The notes beneath the pieces are model-generated. The model saw only the letters and a list, made by a program, of their open reading frames with translations. It did not search any database and was not told the DNA's origin. From assembly GCF_000620085.1 (NCBI RefSeq), contig NZ_KK211064.1:356272-420271 (forward strand): a stretch of 64,000 nt of DNA, in the 5' to 3' direction. Numbering within the stretch: position 1 is the stretch's first letter; every line of letters starts with the position of its first letter. The position numbers were made by a program, and so were the translations under genes. Below are positions 28,766-35,518 of this stretch, in pieces. The DNA comes from Marinobacterium jannaschii DSM 6295 (GTDB lineage Bacteria > Pseudomonadota > Gammaproteobacteria > Pseudomonadales > Balneatricaceae).

Positions 28766-28794
28766 TTGGCAAGCGCCCCCGATACTCGTATTAT
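28766..28794 (+). promoter_or_regulatory. Promoter of tRNA-Arg
   Basis: TTGGCA and TATTAT are 17 bp apart, 24 bp before the mature tRNA. The discriminator (ACGTCCCGC) is GC-rich, as in stringently controlled stable-RNA promoters. Confidence 0.65.
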
Positions 28795-28817
28795 ACGTCC
28801 CGCAAACACTTCCTAGT

Positions 28818-28894
28818 GCACCCGTAGCTCAGCTGGATAGAGTAGCAGGTTCCGATCCTGTTGGTCGGGGGTTCGAATCCCTCCGGGTGTGCCA
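28818..28894 (+). tRNA. tRNA-Arg (anticodon CCG)
   Basis: A 77-nt cloverleaf with acceptor GCACCCG / CGGGTGT (G1-U72 wobble), D arm GCTC...GAGT, anticodon stem GCAGG / CCTGT with loop TTCCGAT (anticodon CCG at 28852-28854), T arm GGGGG-TTCGAAT-CCCTC and encoded CCA. It is closely similar to bacterial tRNA-Arg(CCG). The 3' part from the anticodon loop on is the integration site of the island that follows; the gene stays intact. Confidence 0.95.
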
Positions 28895-28900
28895 TTTTTT
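28850..28900 (+). repeat. attL: 51-bp direct repeat inside tRNA-Arg
   Basis: Runs from the anticodon loop through the CCA and six T residues; identical to 34648-34698. Target duplication in a tRNA 3' end is typical of tyrosine integrases. Confidence 0.92.
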
Positions 28901-29288
28901 AGCATTCGCTAACTCTTTGATTCCCAATTTTTTTATTAGCCGTCGTTAGCTTGCTGCTATCGTTAGTCGCTGCTGTCGTGTGCATGTGTCTGCAGGCTGG
29001 TCACACTGCGGTCGCAGTGGTCGTATCTACGTGTGCCTCTGTGGAGTAGAAGGGGCTTCTCTTCTCAATTAGATACCACTGATTGGGCGTAATGCGTCCT
29101 CGTTATCTATCCTTCTCTCAGCTTCAAAAGATTTTCCGACATACTCGGAGCATTCAGAATAACTGGCTATTGCTGTAGGGCAGTAAAGAGGCGGAGTGAT
29201 GAGTAAGCGGGGGAGGAGAAAATATACCTATATTTAGGAGGCAAAATACAAGGTCAATAATCGGGAAAAACTTATAGGAGAGAATCGC
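28901..29288. other. Left end of the island without a gene
   Basis: No supported coding region. It contains one copy of the CTGGTCACA site (28997-29005) and, at its right end, an AGGAG ribosome site (29276-29280) for the next gene. Confidence 0.5.
28997..29005 (+). promoter_or_regulatory. CTGGTCACA site, copy 1 (possible integrase arm site)
   Basis: Exact 9-bp copy about 100 bp inside attL. The same sequence, same strand, recurs before the integrase and about 120 bp inside attR. Confidence 0.5.
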
Positions 29289-29597
29289 GTGGCGGTATCA
29301 CATATCAAATGGGAAGTCAGCGCGTCGATAACCGAAGGCTTGGCATTCATCAATGTATCTCGGGACGGCGAGCACGTTGGCAAGATGATGTTGATGCTCA
29401 AATACGACAGGTATTTCATGGAGGCATCTACTGACTATGCCACACTCGACCTGCCGATGAGTCAGTGGATGCCAGTCATCTTTGATGTAATCACGACCAA
29501 TAACCTCTACAAGCCGGATGATGTTGTTGAGTGGGTAAGGGGACTGAACCACAAGCCATTCACGGTTGTCACAGACGCTGATGTTTTGATGTTTTGA
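29289..29597 (+). CDS. Hypothetical protein, 102 aa
   Basis: Not recognised. GTG start with a strong AGGAG 8 nt upstream. The 102-aa protein begins MAVSHIKWEVSASI, alternates beta-like and helical stretches, has no transmembrane segment, and ends in VTDADVLMF. Its stop codon lies inside a short 8-bp tandem repeat, so slippage would change the C-terminus. The ribosome site and balanced composition support a real gene; the function is unknown. It could be a small regulator or accessory of the island. Confidence 0.55.
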   Translation: MAVSHIKWEVSASITEGLAFINVSRDGEHVGKMMLMLKYDRYFMEASTDYATLDLPMSQWMPVIFDVITTNNLYKPDDVVEWVRGLNHKPFTVVTDADVLMF

Positions 29598-29607
29598 TGT
29601 TTTGATG
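29580..29607 (+). repeat. Tandem octamer GATGTTTT, 3.5 copies, across a stop codon
   Basis: Three full copies and a half copy of an 8-bp unit end the 102-aa gene. The unit length is not a multiple of three, so copy-number change would shift the reading frame at the C-terminus. Confidence 0.7.
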
Positions 29608-29754
29608 GTTGATGATTGATACCCGGGAAAGGCTCACTTTTGGCATATACAGTAATAGGTGAGCCTTTCTGTTTCTCGGTGTAGATACCGGCAAGGTGCG
29701 AGTATGCGTTGTCGATGCCGGTCACGATGTGATCACATAAGTGCATTGAAAATG

Positions 29755-31014
29755 CTAGAAAGGACAATGATCTTCGATAGATTCACTCTCTTGGGCAGGC
29801 TCTTGTGCTGGACAGTCGCTATCGTCCAATCTGCTATGAAGTAGCTTTTGAATAGGTTTATCAAAGCCACCGTCATCGGACATCAGCACTACATTGAAAA
29901 GAGTTCGACTCAACGTCGATTGCGGAAGGTCATAGTTCCTTCTAAATGGCTTTACTTCCCAATCATTAGCAATTGACCGTTCAAAGCGCTGTTGAATGTT
30001 CTTGACTACGCTGTTGGCAGCCTGTTTTTTAGAGACTGATGCGCGCATGAAATATGCTGCAGCGTCTTTTGATGCTCCCCAAATGAAATTATTTACTTGT
30101 GCTACCGAGTAATGCTCTAGCGCTTTGGAAAGTGTTAGTTTGGTCTTGTCTCCTGGGCTGAAGTTAAGCCCATGATCTGCCAACGTGTAGCTCAGGAACG
30201 CTAGGCATTCTTCCAGAGCTATTTCGGCGCACAGTTGTTTTATTTCGTCGAAATGGAGGTGAAGGAAATCAGAGGATCTTATACGCTCATCCAGCTGGAT
30301 AACAAAGTTGGAGATTGATAGGTGATCATCAATAACAGGGAGTGCCCAGCTCACATGCATGGGATAAAAATTGAAGCTCTCGTCCGATTTCAATGATATG
30401 GCGTTCACATTTGTATCAGGGTGTATAACAATCAATCCCTTCTGGTATAAATCGGTAACTAGGTTTTGGTCTTCGTATGAGCCAGTCGTAAGAGACGAAT
30501 TATCATCAATGCTTGCGATAGGGTGTATGTATGATATGTCTTCAGATGCGGCATACCGGATCAGAGAGAGTAGTTGAATGCACTCACGGGCATTCAGTTC
30601 TTCAGGCCGTAACTCGTTATTATCCTTCCGCCTTTGCAAAACATTCGCAAGGATCTCGCGTTTTTTCTTCGTCTCAGCTTGTTGACGCTCGAATAGCTCT
30701 GCTTCTTCAATCTCGCGTATAGCTTCTAAACAGGGGGAGCACACCCAATCTCGATCAGCGTTCTGACTATTTACATAGTCAGTCCGGTTAGTGAACACAT
30801 AGCTCTCCTCGCATTCGCTGCAGCTTATGTCATCTGTCGATGCGCGACAGTGCTTTTTGGTCAACTGCGGAATTTTGGAGGTTGGTATGCCGGTTAAAGT
30901 GGCAACTCCCTTGACACTATGAATGAACTGGCCATCCGGTGACCTCGCCCAGTAGAGCTTGCATGCTTCCCGGATTGTCTCGTCCTCAGTCAAAAAGGTT
31001 AGCTCTAAGTGCAT
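29755..31014 (-). CDS. Zinc-ribbon protein of unknown function, 419 aa
   Basis: Not recognised. The ATG at 31014 follows AGGGA 6 nt upstream. Residues 1-60 are mixed, with a helix-turn-helix-like stretch (GVATLTGIPTSKIPQLTKK). Residues 65-95 form CxxC-x23-CxxC (Cys65, 68, 92, 95), a likely zinc ribbon. A charged coiled-coil-like helix follows (EIEEAELFERQQAETKKKREIL). The C-terminal half is a helical domain with no obvious catalytic motif. It is divergent from the integrase. Nucleic-acid binding is a reasonable guess from the ribbon. It could be a defence component, since its neighbours are nuclease-like, but nothing in the sequence proves this. Confidence 0.7.
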   Translation of the reverse strand: MHLELTFLTEDETIREACKLYWARSPDGQFIHSVKGVATLTGIPTSKIPQLTKKHCRASTDDISCSECEESYVFTNRTDYVNSQNADRDWVCSPCLEAIREIEEAELFERQQAETKKKREILANVLQRRKDNNELRPEELNARECIQLLSLIRYAASEDISYIHPIASIDDNSSLTTGSYEDQNLVTDLYQKGLIVIHPDTNVNAISLKSDESFNFYPMHVSWALPVIDDHLSISNFVIQLDERIRSSDFLHLHFDEIKQLCAEIALEECLAFLSYTLADHGLNFSPGDKTKLTLSKALEHYSVAQVNNFIWGASKDAAAYFMRASVSKKQAANSVVKNIQQRFERSIANDWEVKPFRRNYDLPQSTLSRTLFNVVLMSDDGGFDKPIQKLLHSRLDDSDCPAQEPAQESESIEDHCPF

Positions 31015-31163
31015 CAATCATCCCTGCGTATATTGAGGTTTAAAGCGATAATGATGCCTTATTCGCACTGGTTGCCTCAATAGACTCTCTTGTAAGTAGT
31101 AATGAGACTTTCTGTGGTTTGACGAACAGATAATTAACCTGTTGCTCATCCCGAGCCTTTGAT

Positions 31164-31204
31164 CAAAGGGGAACCAGTAACCACGCTGGCTCCCCTTTGT
31201 TTTG
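31164..31204 (+). terminator. Strong hairpin plus T run in a divergent promoter region
   Basis: A 14-bp stem with one mismatch (31164-31177 / 31186-31199) and an 8-nt loop is followed by TTTTG on the plus strand. No plus-strand gene precedes it, so it may end a small RNA or act as an attenuator for the integrase, or be a relic. Confidence 0.6.
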
Positions 31205-31233
31205 TCTATTGCTCTGAGATTGTGCTGCACACT

Positions 31234-31242
31234 CTGGTCACA
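31234..31242 (+). promoter_or_regulatory. CTGGTCACA site, copy 2, upstream of the integrase
   Basis: Exact copy 104 bp before the integrase ATG, where an integrase or excisionase could autoregulate. Confidence 0.5.
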
Positions 31243-31345
31243 ACCTGATCACATTTTTCCCTGTTTTTACCCCGACACCGTGTGACCGGTGCCCTAAGAT
31301 CGTCATCAGCTTAGCAAGTTGATATTGATCTGTCGGGAGTGATGT

Positions 31346-32053
31346 ATGGCGACAATCCGGAAGTTAAGGAGCAAATGGCAGGCTCAGGTTCGCCTGAAAG
31401 GCTATAAGCCCCAGGCGAAGTCTTTTGCCCTCAAGTCTGATGCTGTGGCATGGGCAAGGATGATCGAAGCCGAGATGCAGCGAGGTGTTTTCGTTGATAC
31501 CTCTGTGGCTGTGCGTATGACCGTTAAAGACGCGATAGAGCGCTATCTGAGTTCCCTAAAAGATGAGAAAAAACGCCGCATAGAAGGCTCTACGGCGCGG
31601 CCTGTGGTTAAAGCGTTTGGGCATATTTCTCTGTTCAATTTAAAAAATCAGCATCTTGCCGAATTTCGAGATCAGCAACTTTCTGTGGTTGGACCGACAA
31701 CTGTTGTTCATCGCTTATCGTTGCTGAATAAAGTGATGAAGCTAGCACAACAAGAGTGGAGCGTACCTTTCCCGAAAGGAGTGCCTACTGTGCGCAAACC
31801 TAAGCGCCCGAGAGGACGTGATCGCCGATTGTTAGCAGGTGAGAATGACTTGTTGCTAACGGCGCTCACAGAGTCTCCAGAGATGCAGCAGATTGTTGTC
31901 CTGGCTGTTGAAACAGGTATGCGCCGTGGGGAGTTGGCAACGGTTCGGTGGGATGGCGTGTGCCTCAAGAGCCGCACGCTTCATATCCCTGAGACGAAGA
32001 CAGGCGTGGCTCGGGATGTGCCGCTCTCAAAGCGAGCTGTTGCATGGAAATAG
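31346..32053 (+). pseudogene. Truncated tyrosine recombinase (phage-type integrase)
   Basis: 235 aa, against well over 300 for typical island integrases. It has the arm-binding-like N-terminus (MATIRKLRSKWQAQVRLKG), the SAM-like core-binding domain, the first catalytic Arg in ETGMRRGELATVRW and the beta-hairpin Lys in ETKTGVARDVPLS. It then stops at RAVAWK; the HxxR box and the nucleophilic Tyr are missing. I looked downstream in all plus frames and saw no continuation, so this is a deletion, not a simple frameshift. The fragment might still bind DNA. It would have driven insertion into tRNA-Arg. Confidence 0.88.
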
Positions 32054-32162
32054 TAGGTAATGAGAAGCTCGGAAGCGTCCATCACTTGGCTCCTGAGCGA
32101 CTTTCTTGATGTCATCGCGGTTGCTAAAGTGGTTGGCGACCATCCATTGGAGAGGATTCAGA

Positions 32163-33047
32163 ATGGCACGGAATCGCCGCACATCACCTTTTGAGGATCT
32201 CATAGAGATTGCTTCGTTTCTTCCATATTGGCTAAGCCTGTTATTAGCCATAGCTAGCTACCTAATCCTTCATGACTTAGCGACCGTAGAGGTTGGACCA
32301 GTCGTAACAGTTGGCACCGGGATACCTCAAAACATCGGGGCGATGTTGCTGCAAAACTTAACCAAGTTCCTGCAGTATATTGTGCCGTTGGCATTTTGTG
32401 TGGGATCCGCTGTATCGGCTTTCAAAGCCTTCAAGGGACGTAAGTTGGCTGAGCAATACATATCCACACCGGATATCGGTTCGTTCGATAGCGGGCAAAG
32501 CAGAAGCTCAAAGCCGACGGATCAGATGAACTGGCTGCAGTTTGAACTGCTAATCGGACAGGCCTTCCGGCAGCTCGGTTATCGAGTCATTGATGGTGGC
32601 GAAGCCGGAGCTGATGGCGGCGTCGACGTTTACCTGAAGAAGGGAGGGGAAACATTCTTTGTTCAGTGTAAGCATTGGAAGAGCAAGAAAGTCGGAGTCT
32701 CGGTGATTCGCGAGCTGTATGGTGTAATCGCGGGAGCTGGCGCTAGTGGAGGCTTTGTAGTGACCTCGGGTAGTTTCACTGAAGAGGCTGCAGCATTTGC
32801 GAAAGGAAAGCGAATCGACCTTATTGATGGCCAAAAACTCGACATAATGCTCCGTCAAGCACCGGCCTATATACCAGAAGTGTCACTCAGACAGCCTGAA
32901 AGTGAGCCTGAGAAGCCTCTGTGTCCACGATGCAAATCTACCATGGTGAAACGTAAAGCTCGGCAGGGGGCATATGTTGGCCAAAATTTCTGGGGTTGTT
33001 CGCGGTTTCCGAAGTGTCGCGGCACTCAAAGTGTTGGCAATGTATGA
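32163..33047 (+). CDS. Membrane-anchored Mrr-type restriction endonuclease with topoisomerase-like zinc ribbon
   Basis: 294 aa from the ATG at 32163, preceded by GGAGAGG. Two transmembrane helices (about 19-38 and 67-90) are followed by an Mrr-like PD-(D/E)xK nuclease domain: helix MNWLQFELLIGQAFRQLGY, GADGGVDVYL with Asp155, then FVQCKHW with Gln168 and Lys170, the Q-x-K variant common in this family. The C-terminus is a four-cysteine zinc ribbon (CPRCKSTMVKR ... WGCSRFPKCRGT) like that of topoisomerase I. Probable DNA-cleaving defence or DNA-processing protein at the membrane. The next gene starts 18 bp downstream. Confidence 0.85.
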   Translation: MARNRRTSPFEDLIEIASFLPYWLSLLLAIASYLILHDLATVEVGPVVTVGTGIPQNIGAMLLQNLTKFLQYIVPLAFCVGSAVSAFKAFKGRKLAEQYISTPDIGSFDSGQSRSSKPTDQMNWLQFELLIGQAFRQLGYRVIDGGEAGADGGVDVYLKKGGETFFVQCKHWKSKKVGVSVIRELYGVIAGAGASGGFVVTSGSFTEEAAAFAKGKRIDLIDGQKLDIMLRQAPAYIPEVSLRQPESEPEKPLCPRCKSTMVKRKARQGAYVGQNFWGCSRFPKCRGTQSVGNV

Positions 33048-33065
33048 ACTTTTAGGGAAAGCGGT

Positions 33066-33722
33066 ATGGAAACAATCGAGCAATATCTAGACAGAACAGA
33101 AAGTGCTTCTCATAAGTTGTTTGAAGGTATCGATAGCTATTCGGATGTGCTGCGTGAGGCCAAGCCACTTACTTTCATTACTTCCACTCTTGACCGGGAA
33201 CTAATGGAGCAAGAGTATCTAGCTTGGCGTGATGAGAACCAAGAAGCGTTGGAGGCTCGTCGAGAAGCTGAGAGAGCTTTCGTTGCTGAGTCATTCGCAC
33301 TAGCGAATCTCTGTGGTGCCGTATTGCAGACAGCCTCAATGGCAATTAGCAAGTTTTCGACTGAACAACCGATACCTCCAGTCTTTCGAGGGCTGATACA
33401 GAAAGGTCAACGCGTTACCAAATATTGTGTTGGCAGAGAGGTGCGCGGAGTCCCAATTGGCTTGATCATCTACGCTGGCCGAAACCAATACAATCACTTT
33501 GACGAACGACCAAAGCTAAAGAACCCTGCGAAAACAGTATTCGCGATGCTGGCTAATATGGGGATCAGTGAGAATAATCAGCCGCTTATTGATCCTGCAT
33601 TTAACCTAACAAACGATCATATAGTATGCTTTGCCAACAATATTACGACGTTACTGGGATGGTGCTCATATCAAGACTATCGCGATGAAATGTTGGCTAT
33701 GTTGGGTGAAAAATTGAGGTGA
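33066..33722 (+). CDS. Hypothetical protein, 218 aa, in operon with the Mrr-type gene
   Basis: Not recognised. ATG preceded by GGGAAAG, only 18 bp after the nuclease gene, so probably co-transcribed. Soluble and mainly alpha-helical: an acidic, charged N-terminal half (LDRELMEQEYLAWRDENQEALEARREAERAF) and a C-terminal half with RGVPIGLIIYAGRNQYNHFDE. No transmembrane segment or known catalytic motif is seen. Some surveyed helical island proteins act as partners or inhibitors of neighbouring nucleases; whether that holds here is only a guess. Confidence 0.65.
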   Translation: METIEQYLDRTESASHKLFEGIDSYSDVLREAKPLTFITSTLDRELMEQEYLAWRDENQEALEARREAERAFVAESFALANLCGAVLQTASMAISKFSTEQPIPPVFRGLIQKGQRVTKYCVGREVRGVPIGLIIYAGRNQYNHFDERPKLKNPAKTVFAMLANMGISENNQPLIDPAFNLTNDHIVCFANNITTLLGWCSYQDYRDEMLAMLGEKLR

Positions 33723-33853
33723 TCTCAATGGGTAGCTTGTAGCGATACATTGGCCAGGGATTAAGCTTGGATGCCGATGGATTTTAGCTTTCTATCAAGG
33801 GTTAAGTCAGAACATACCATTGGCAAGCAAATGATCAACGGAGTGAACGTTTT

Positions 33854-34513
33854 TTGAAAGCTACAGTATTTCGCCTGACTGGCCTTAAAACGGAATATAG
33901 GGACGGAAATTATAACGGCCCCTTAGAAGGCATTTTCAGAGTTCCCACCTTACCTGCCTATTCGATCCTGCATCATCATCTTGAACTCGGCAATGCTGTG
34001 AGAATGGAAGATTTCAGCGTGCCTGATACCGAAATACACGGTGATGTGCTGCGTATGACTCCCATAGCATCCACTACTCACTATCTGTGGGAAATGAATG
34101 CCACACTCACGATCTCTTTTTCAGGCATCAGGGATTATTCTCTGTTCTTTCCTCACGTCGAAAACGATCAACTGAGGGTAAGGTTAGGCCAGTTCGCTGA
34201 AGAGGCTGAGAAAGCCTTTGAGGCCTCCGCATGGATGTCCTTTGCCCTAATGGCCGGAGCGGTGATAGAGGGCTTGCTGATGAACCAGTTTGGTCGAAAT
34301 AAGAGGTTCAAACAGCTGATCGACCTCTCTGTTGAGGAGAAGGTGATTTCAGCTGAAGACTTAATCAGCCTTCATGAGGTTCGGGAAGCCCGTAACCGGG
34401 TTCATGCTGATAGGTTTCAAGATCCATTTGTCGGACGCAAGCTGGCAATGGATGTCTATGTAATCTACGACCGCCTGCTAAAGCGGCGATGGGATCTTGA
34501 TGGGTTAAAGTGA
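33854..34513 (+). CDS. HEPN-like protein, 219 aa
   Basis: TTG start with GGAG about 11 nt upstream. The N-terminal 110 residues are beta-rich and unrecognised. The C-terminal part is a helical bundle containing HEVREARNRVHAD; Arg177, Arg180, Asn181 and His184 give the Rx4-6H pattern of HEPN ribonucleases and DUF4145-type domains (RN...H). HEPN proteins are often toxins or defence RNases, sometimes merely structural. It is 131 bp after the preceding gene and is the last gene before attR. A small inverted repeat TGACCA-N5-TGGTCA spans its stop. Confidence 0.65.
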   Translation: MKATVFRLTGLKTEYRDGNYNGPLEGIFRVPTLPAYSILHHHLELGNAVRMEDFSVPDTEIHGDVLRMTPIASTTHYLWEMNATLTISFSGIRDYSLFFPHVENDQLRVRLGQFAEEAEKAFEASAWMSFALMAGAVIEGLLMNQFGRNKRFKQLIDLSVEEKVISAEDLISLHEVREARNRVHADRFQDPFVGRKLAMDVYVIYDRLLKRRWDLDGLK

Positions 34514-34520
34514 CCACGTT

Positions 34521-34529
34521 CTGGTCACA
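34521..34529 (+). promoter_or_regulatory. CTGGTCACA site, copy 3, near attR
   Basis: Exact copy about 120 bp inside the right att repeat; it forms part of an inverted repeat (TGACCA...TGGTCA, 34511-34526). Confidence 0.5.
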
Positions 34530-34647
34530 GTGCCGCTTAGAAACGCGCTGTGCCGTGTTTAGAGAGGATTTCAGCATCCAGCGCCGGTGTTGCATGGTTA
34601 GTGACTCGAAGCGCTGAGAGACTCGATGATAGCCGATACAGCCCGGT

Positions 34648-34698
34648 TTCCGATCCTGTTGGTCGGGGGTTCGAATCCCTCCGGGTGTGCCATTTTTT
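34648..34698 (+). repeat. attR: 51-bp direct repeat
   Basis: Identical to 28850-28900. It holds only the 3' part of a tRNA-Arg and is not a full tRNA gene. Confidence 0.92.
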
Positions 34699-34930
34699 GT
34701 AAGTCCTCTTTTCTCAGTTTTCCGCCGTTATCGTTACATCTTCCTGACCGGAGGGTGAGAAACCCCGTGGGTTCGAGCCGAGCGAAGCGAGACCATGTTG
34801 CCGTAGGCAACAACCCGAAGGGCGAGGCGCAGCCGAGTAATCCCTCCGGGTGTGCCATTTTTTCAGCAGCCTTAAGCTTCAAGTAATTCTAGCGAAACGA
34901 TCGATCTCCGATTTCTTGTCCCAAGACTGT
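34699..34930. other. Region outside attR with a third tRNA-end fragment
   Basis: No gene. It contains GTGGGTTCGA (34768-34776), then about 62 bp with a GTTGCC-GTA-GGCAAC hairpin, then 25 bp (34839-34863) identical to the tRNA-Arg 3' end plus T run. It reads as a T-arm split by an insertion. Coding predictions over tRNA antisense here are artefacts. Confidence 0.7.
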
Positions 34931-35042
34931 TCCGCTTTCCGCTTTCCGCTTTCCGCTTTCCGCTTTCCGCTTTCCGCTTTCCGCTTTCTGCTTTCCGCTT
35001 TCCGCTTTCCGCTTTCCGCTTTCCGCTTTCCGCTTTCCGCTT
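34931..35042. repeat. Tandem array of 16 heptamers (TCCGCTT)
   Basis: Sixteen contiguous 7-bp copies, fifteen exact and the ninth reading TCTGCTT. It lies in non-coding DNA just beyond the island. The 21-bp coding period creates a spurious Lys/Arg/Glu-repeat reading frame on the minus strand. Copy number is probably unstable. Confidence 0.95.
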
Positions 35043-35518
35043 CTTGTACCGCTTCGGGTATACCGAATAAAGCCTTTGCCGCCATTGATCCGCCTGTTAG
35101 CAGTGGTGAAGGGGGGGGGAACCGCCGGGTCTGGATTAATTATTAGCAGTAAAAGTTGTTTGAAACTGGTTTTGTAGTATTTGGCTTTATAACTGATATT
35201 TTTGAAAAAAAGCTATCGCTTATGGGAAGCCCATGGCGCAATCCTGAACCTTAACCATAAAGCCTGCTATCGCCGGTTTTATGACTGAAGCGACCTCAGG
35301 ATCTCTAGTGCCGGCTATCGAACCTGTTGCAGTAGTGCTCACCATTGAGGTGTGGCCTGCTCCTGTCTATATCCATTTTCCGTCATAAAACTGTTGTACA
35401 AAATTGCAACAAAGCACTTGATTTAACGCCACTTTTGCATAGTCTGTTGTACAGGATTGGTAACATCTGACATTGGCTGTTAGATTAGGACGCCCCCCGT
35501 TCACCTGAGAAAATAACC
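35043..35518. promoter_or_regulatory. Promoter region of the Slam-like/FecR unit
   Basis: No gene. A run of nine G sits at 35111-35119. Two exact copies of CTGTTGTACA occur at 35391-35400 and 35444-35453, 53 bp apart (about five helical turns), with a TTGCAACAA near the first. They are candidate binding sites of an unknown regulator. Confidence 0.5.

Larger units (their letters stand above)
31015..31345. promoter_or_regulatory. Divergent region between the zinc-ribbon gene and the integrase
   Basis: Holds the promoters of both flanking genes, a terminator-like hairpin at 31164-31204 and the second CTGGTCACA site. A near-inverted copy (TGTGACCGG) lies around 31276. No supported coding region. 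Confidence 0.5.
28850..34698. mobile_element. Small integrated genomic island in tRNA-Arg(CCG)
   Basis: About 5.85 kb bounded by a perfect 51-bp direct repeat made of the 3' part of tRNA-Arg plus six T. It contains a truncated tyrosine recombinase, repeated short sites near both ends, and five cargo genes absent from the usual order. The interior is visibly richer in A+T and uses different codons from the flanks. Cargo includes a membrane Mrr-type nuclease and a HEPN-like protein, so a defence role is likely. Because the integrase lacks its catalytic C-terminus, the island is probably fixed unless helped in trans. Confidence 0.88.

Noticed and set aside
31018-31230. 70-aa minus-strand frame before the zinc-ribbon gene
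   Set aside because: No ribosome site, overlaps the hairpin and promoter region, and has no protein-like pattern.
32040-32162. Continuation of the integrase in another frame after a frameshift
   Set aside because: No HxxR or Tyr box is found in either other plus frame, so a deletion explains the truncation better.
34618-34694. Second tRNA-Arg gene
   Set aside because: Only the part from the anticodon loop to CCA is present; the 5' half does not form a D arm or acceptor stem. It is attR.
34598-34882. Minus-strand frame starting with the PEGFEPPT-type sequence
   Set aside because: It is the antisense of tRNA-Arg 3' ends, a well-known false gene.
34931-35042. Possible CRISPR array
   Set aside because: Units are 7 bp and contiguous, with no spacers; it is a simple tandem repeat and no cas gene is present.
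34879-35085. Minus-strand Lys/Arg/Glu-repeat frame
   Set aside because: Created by the heptamer array; no ribosome site or non-repetitive domain.
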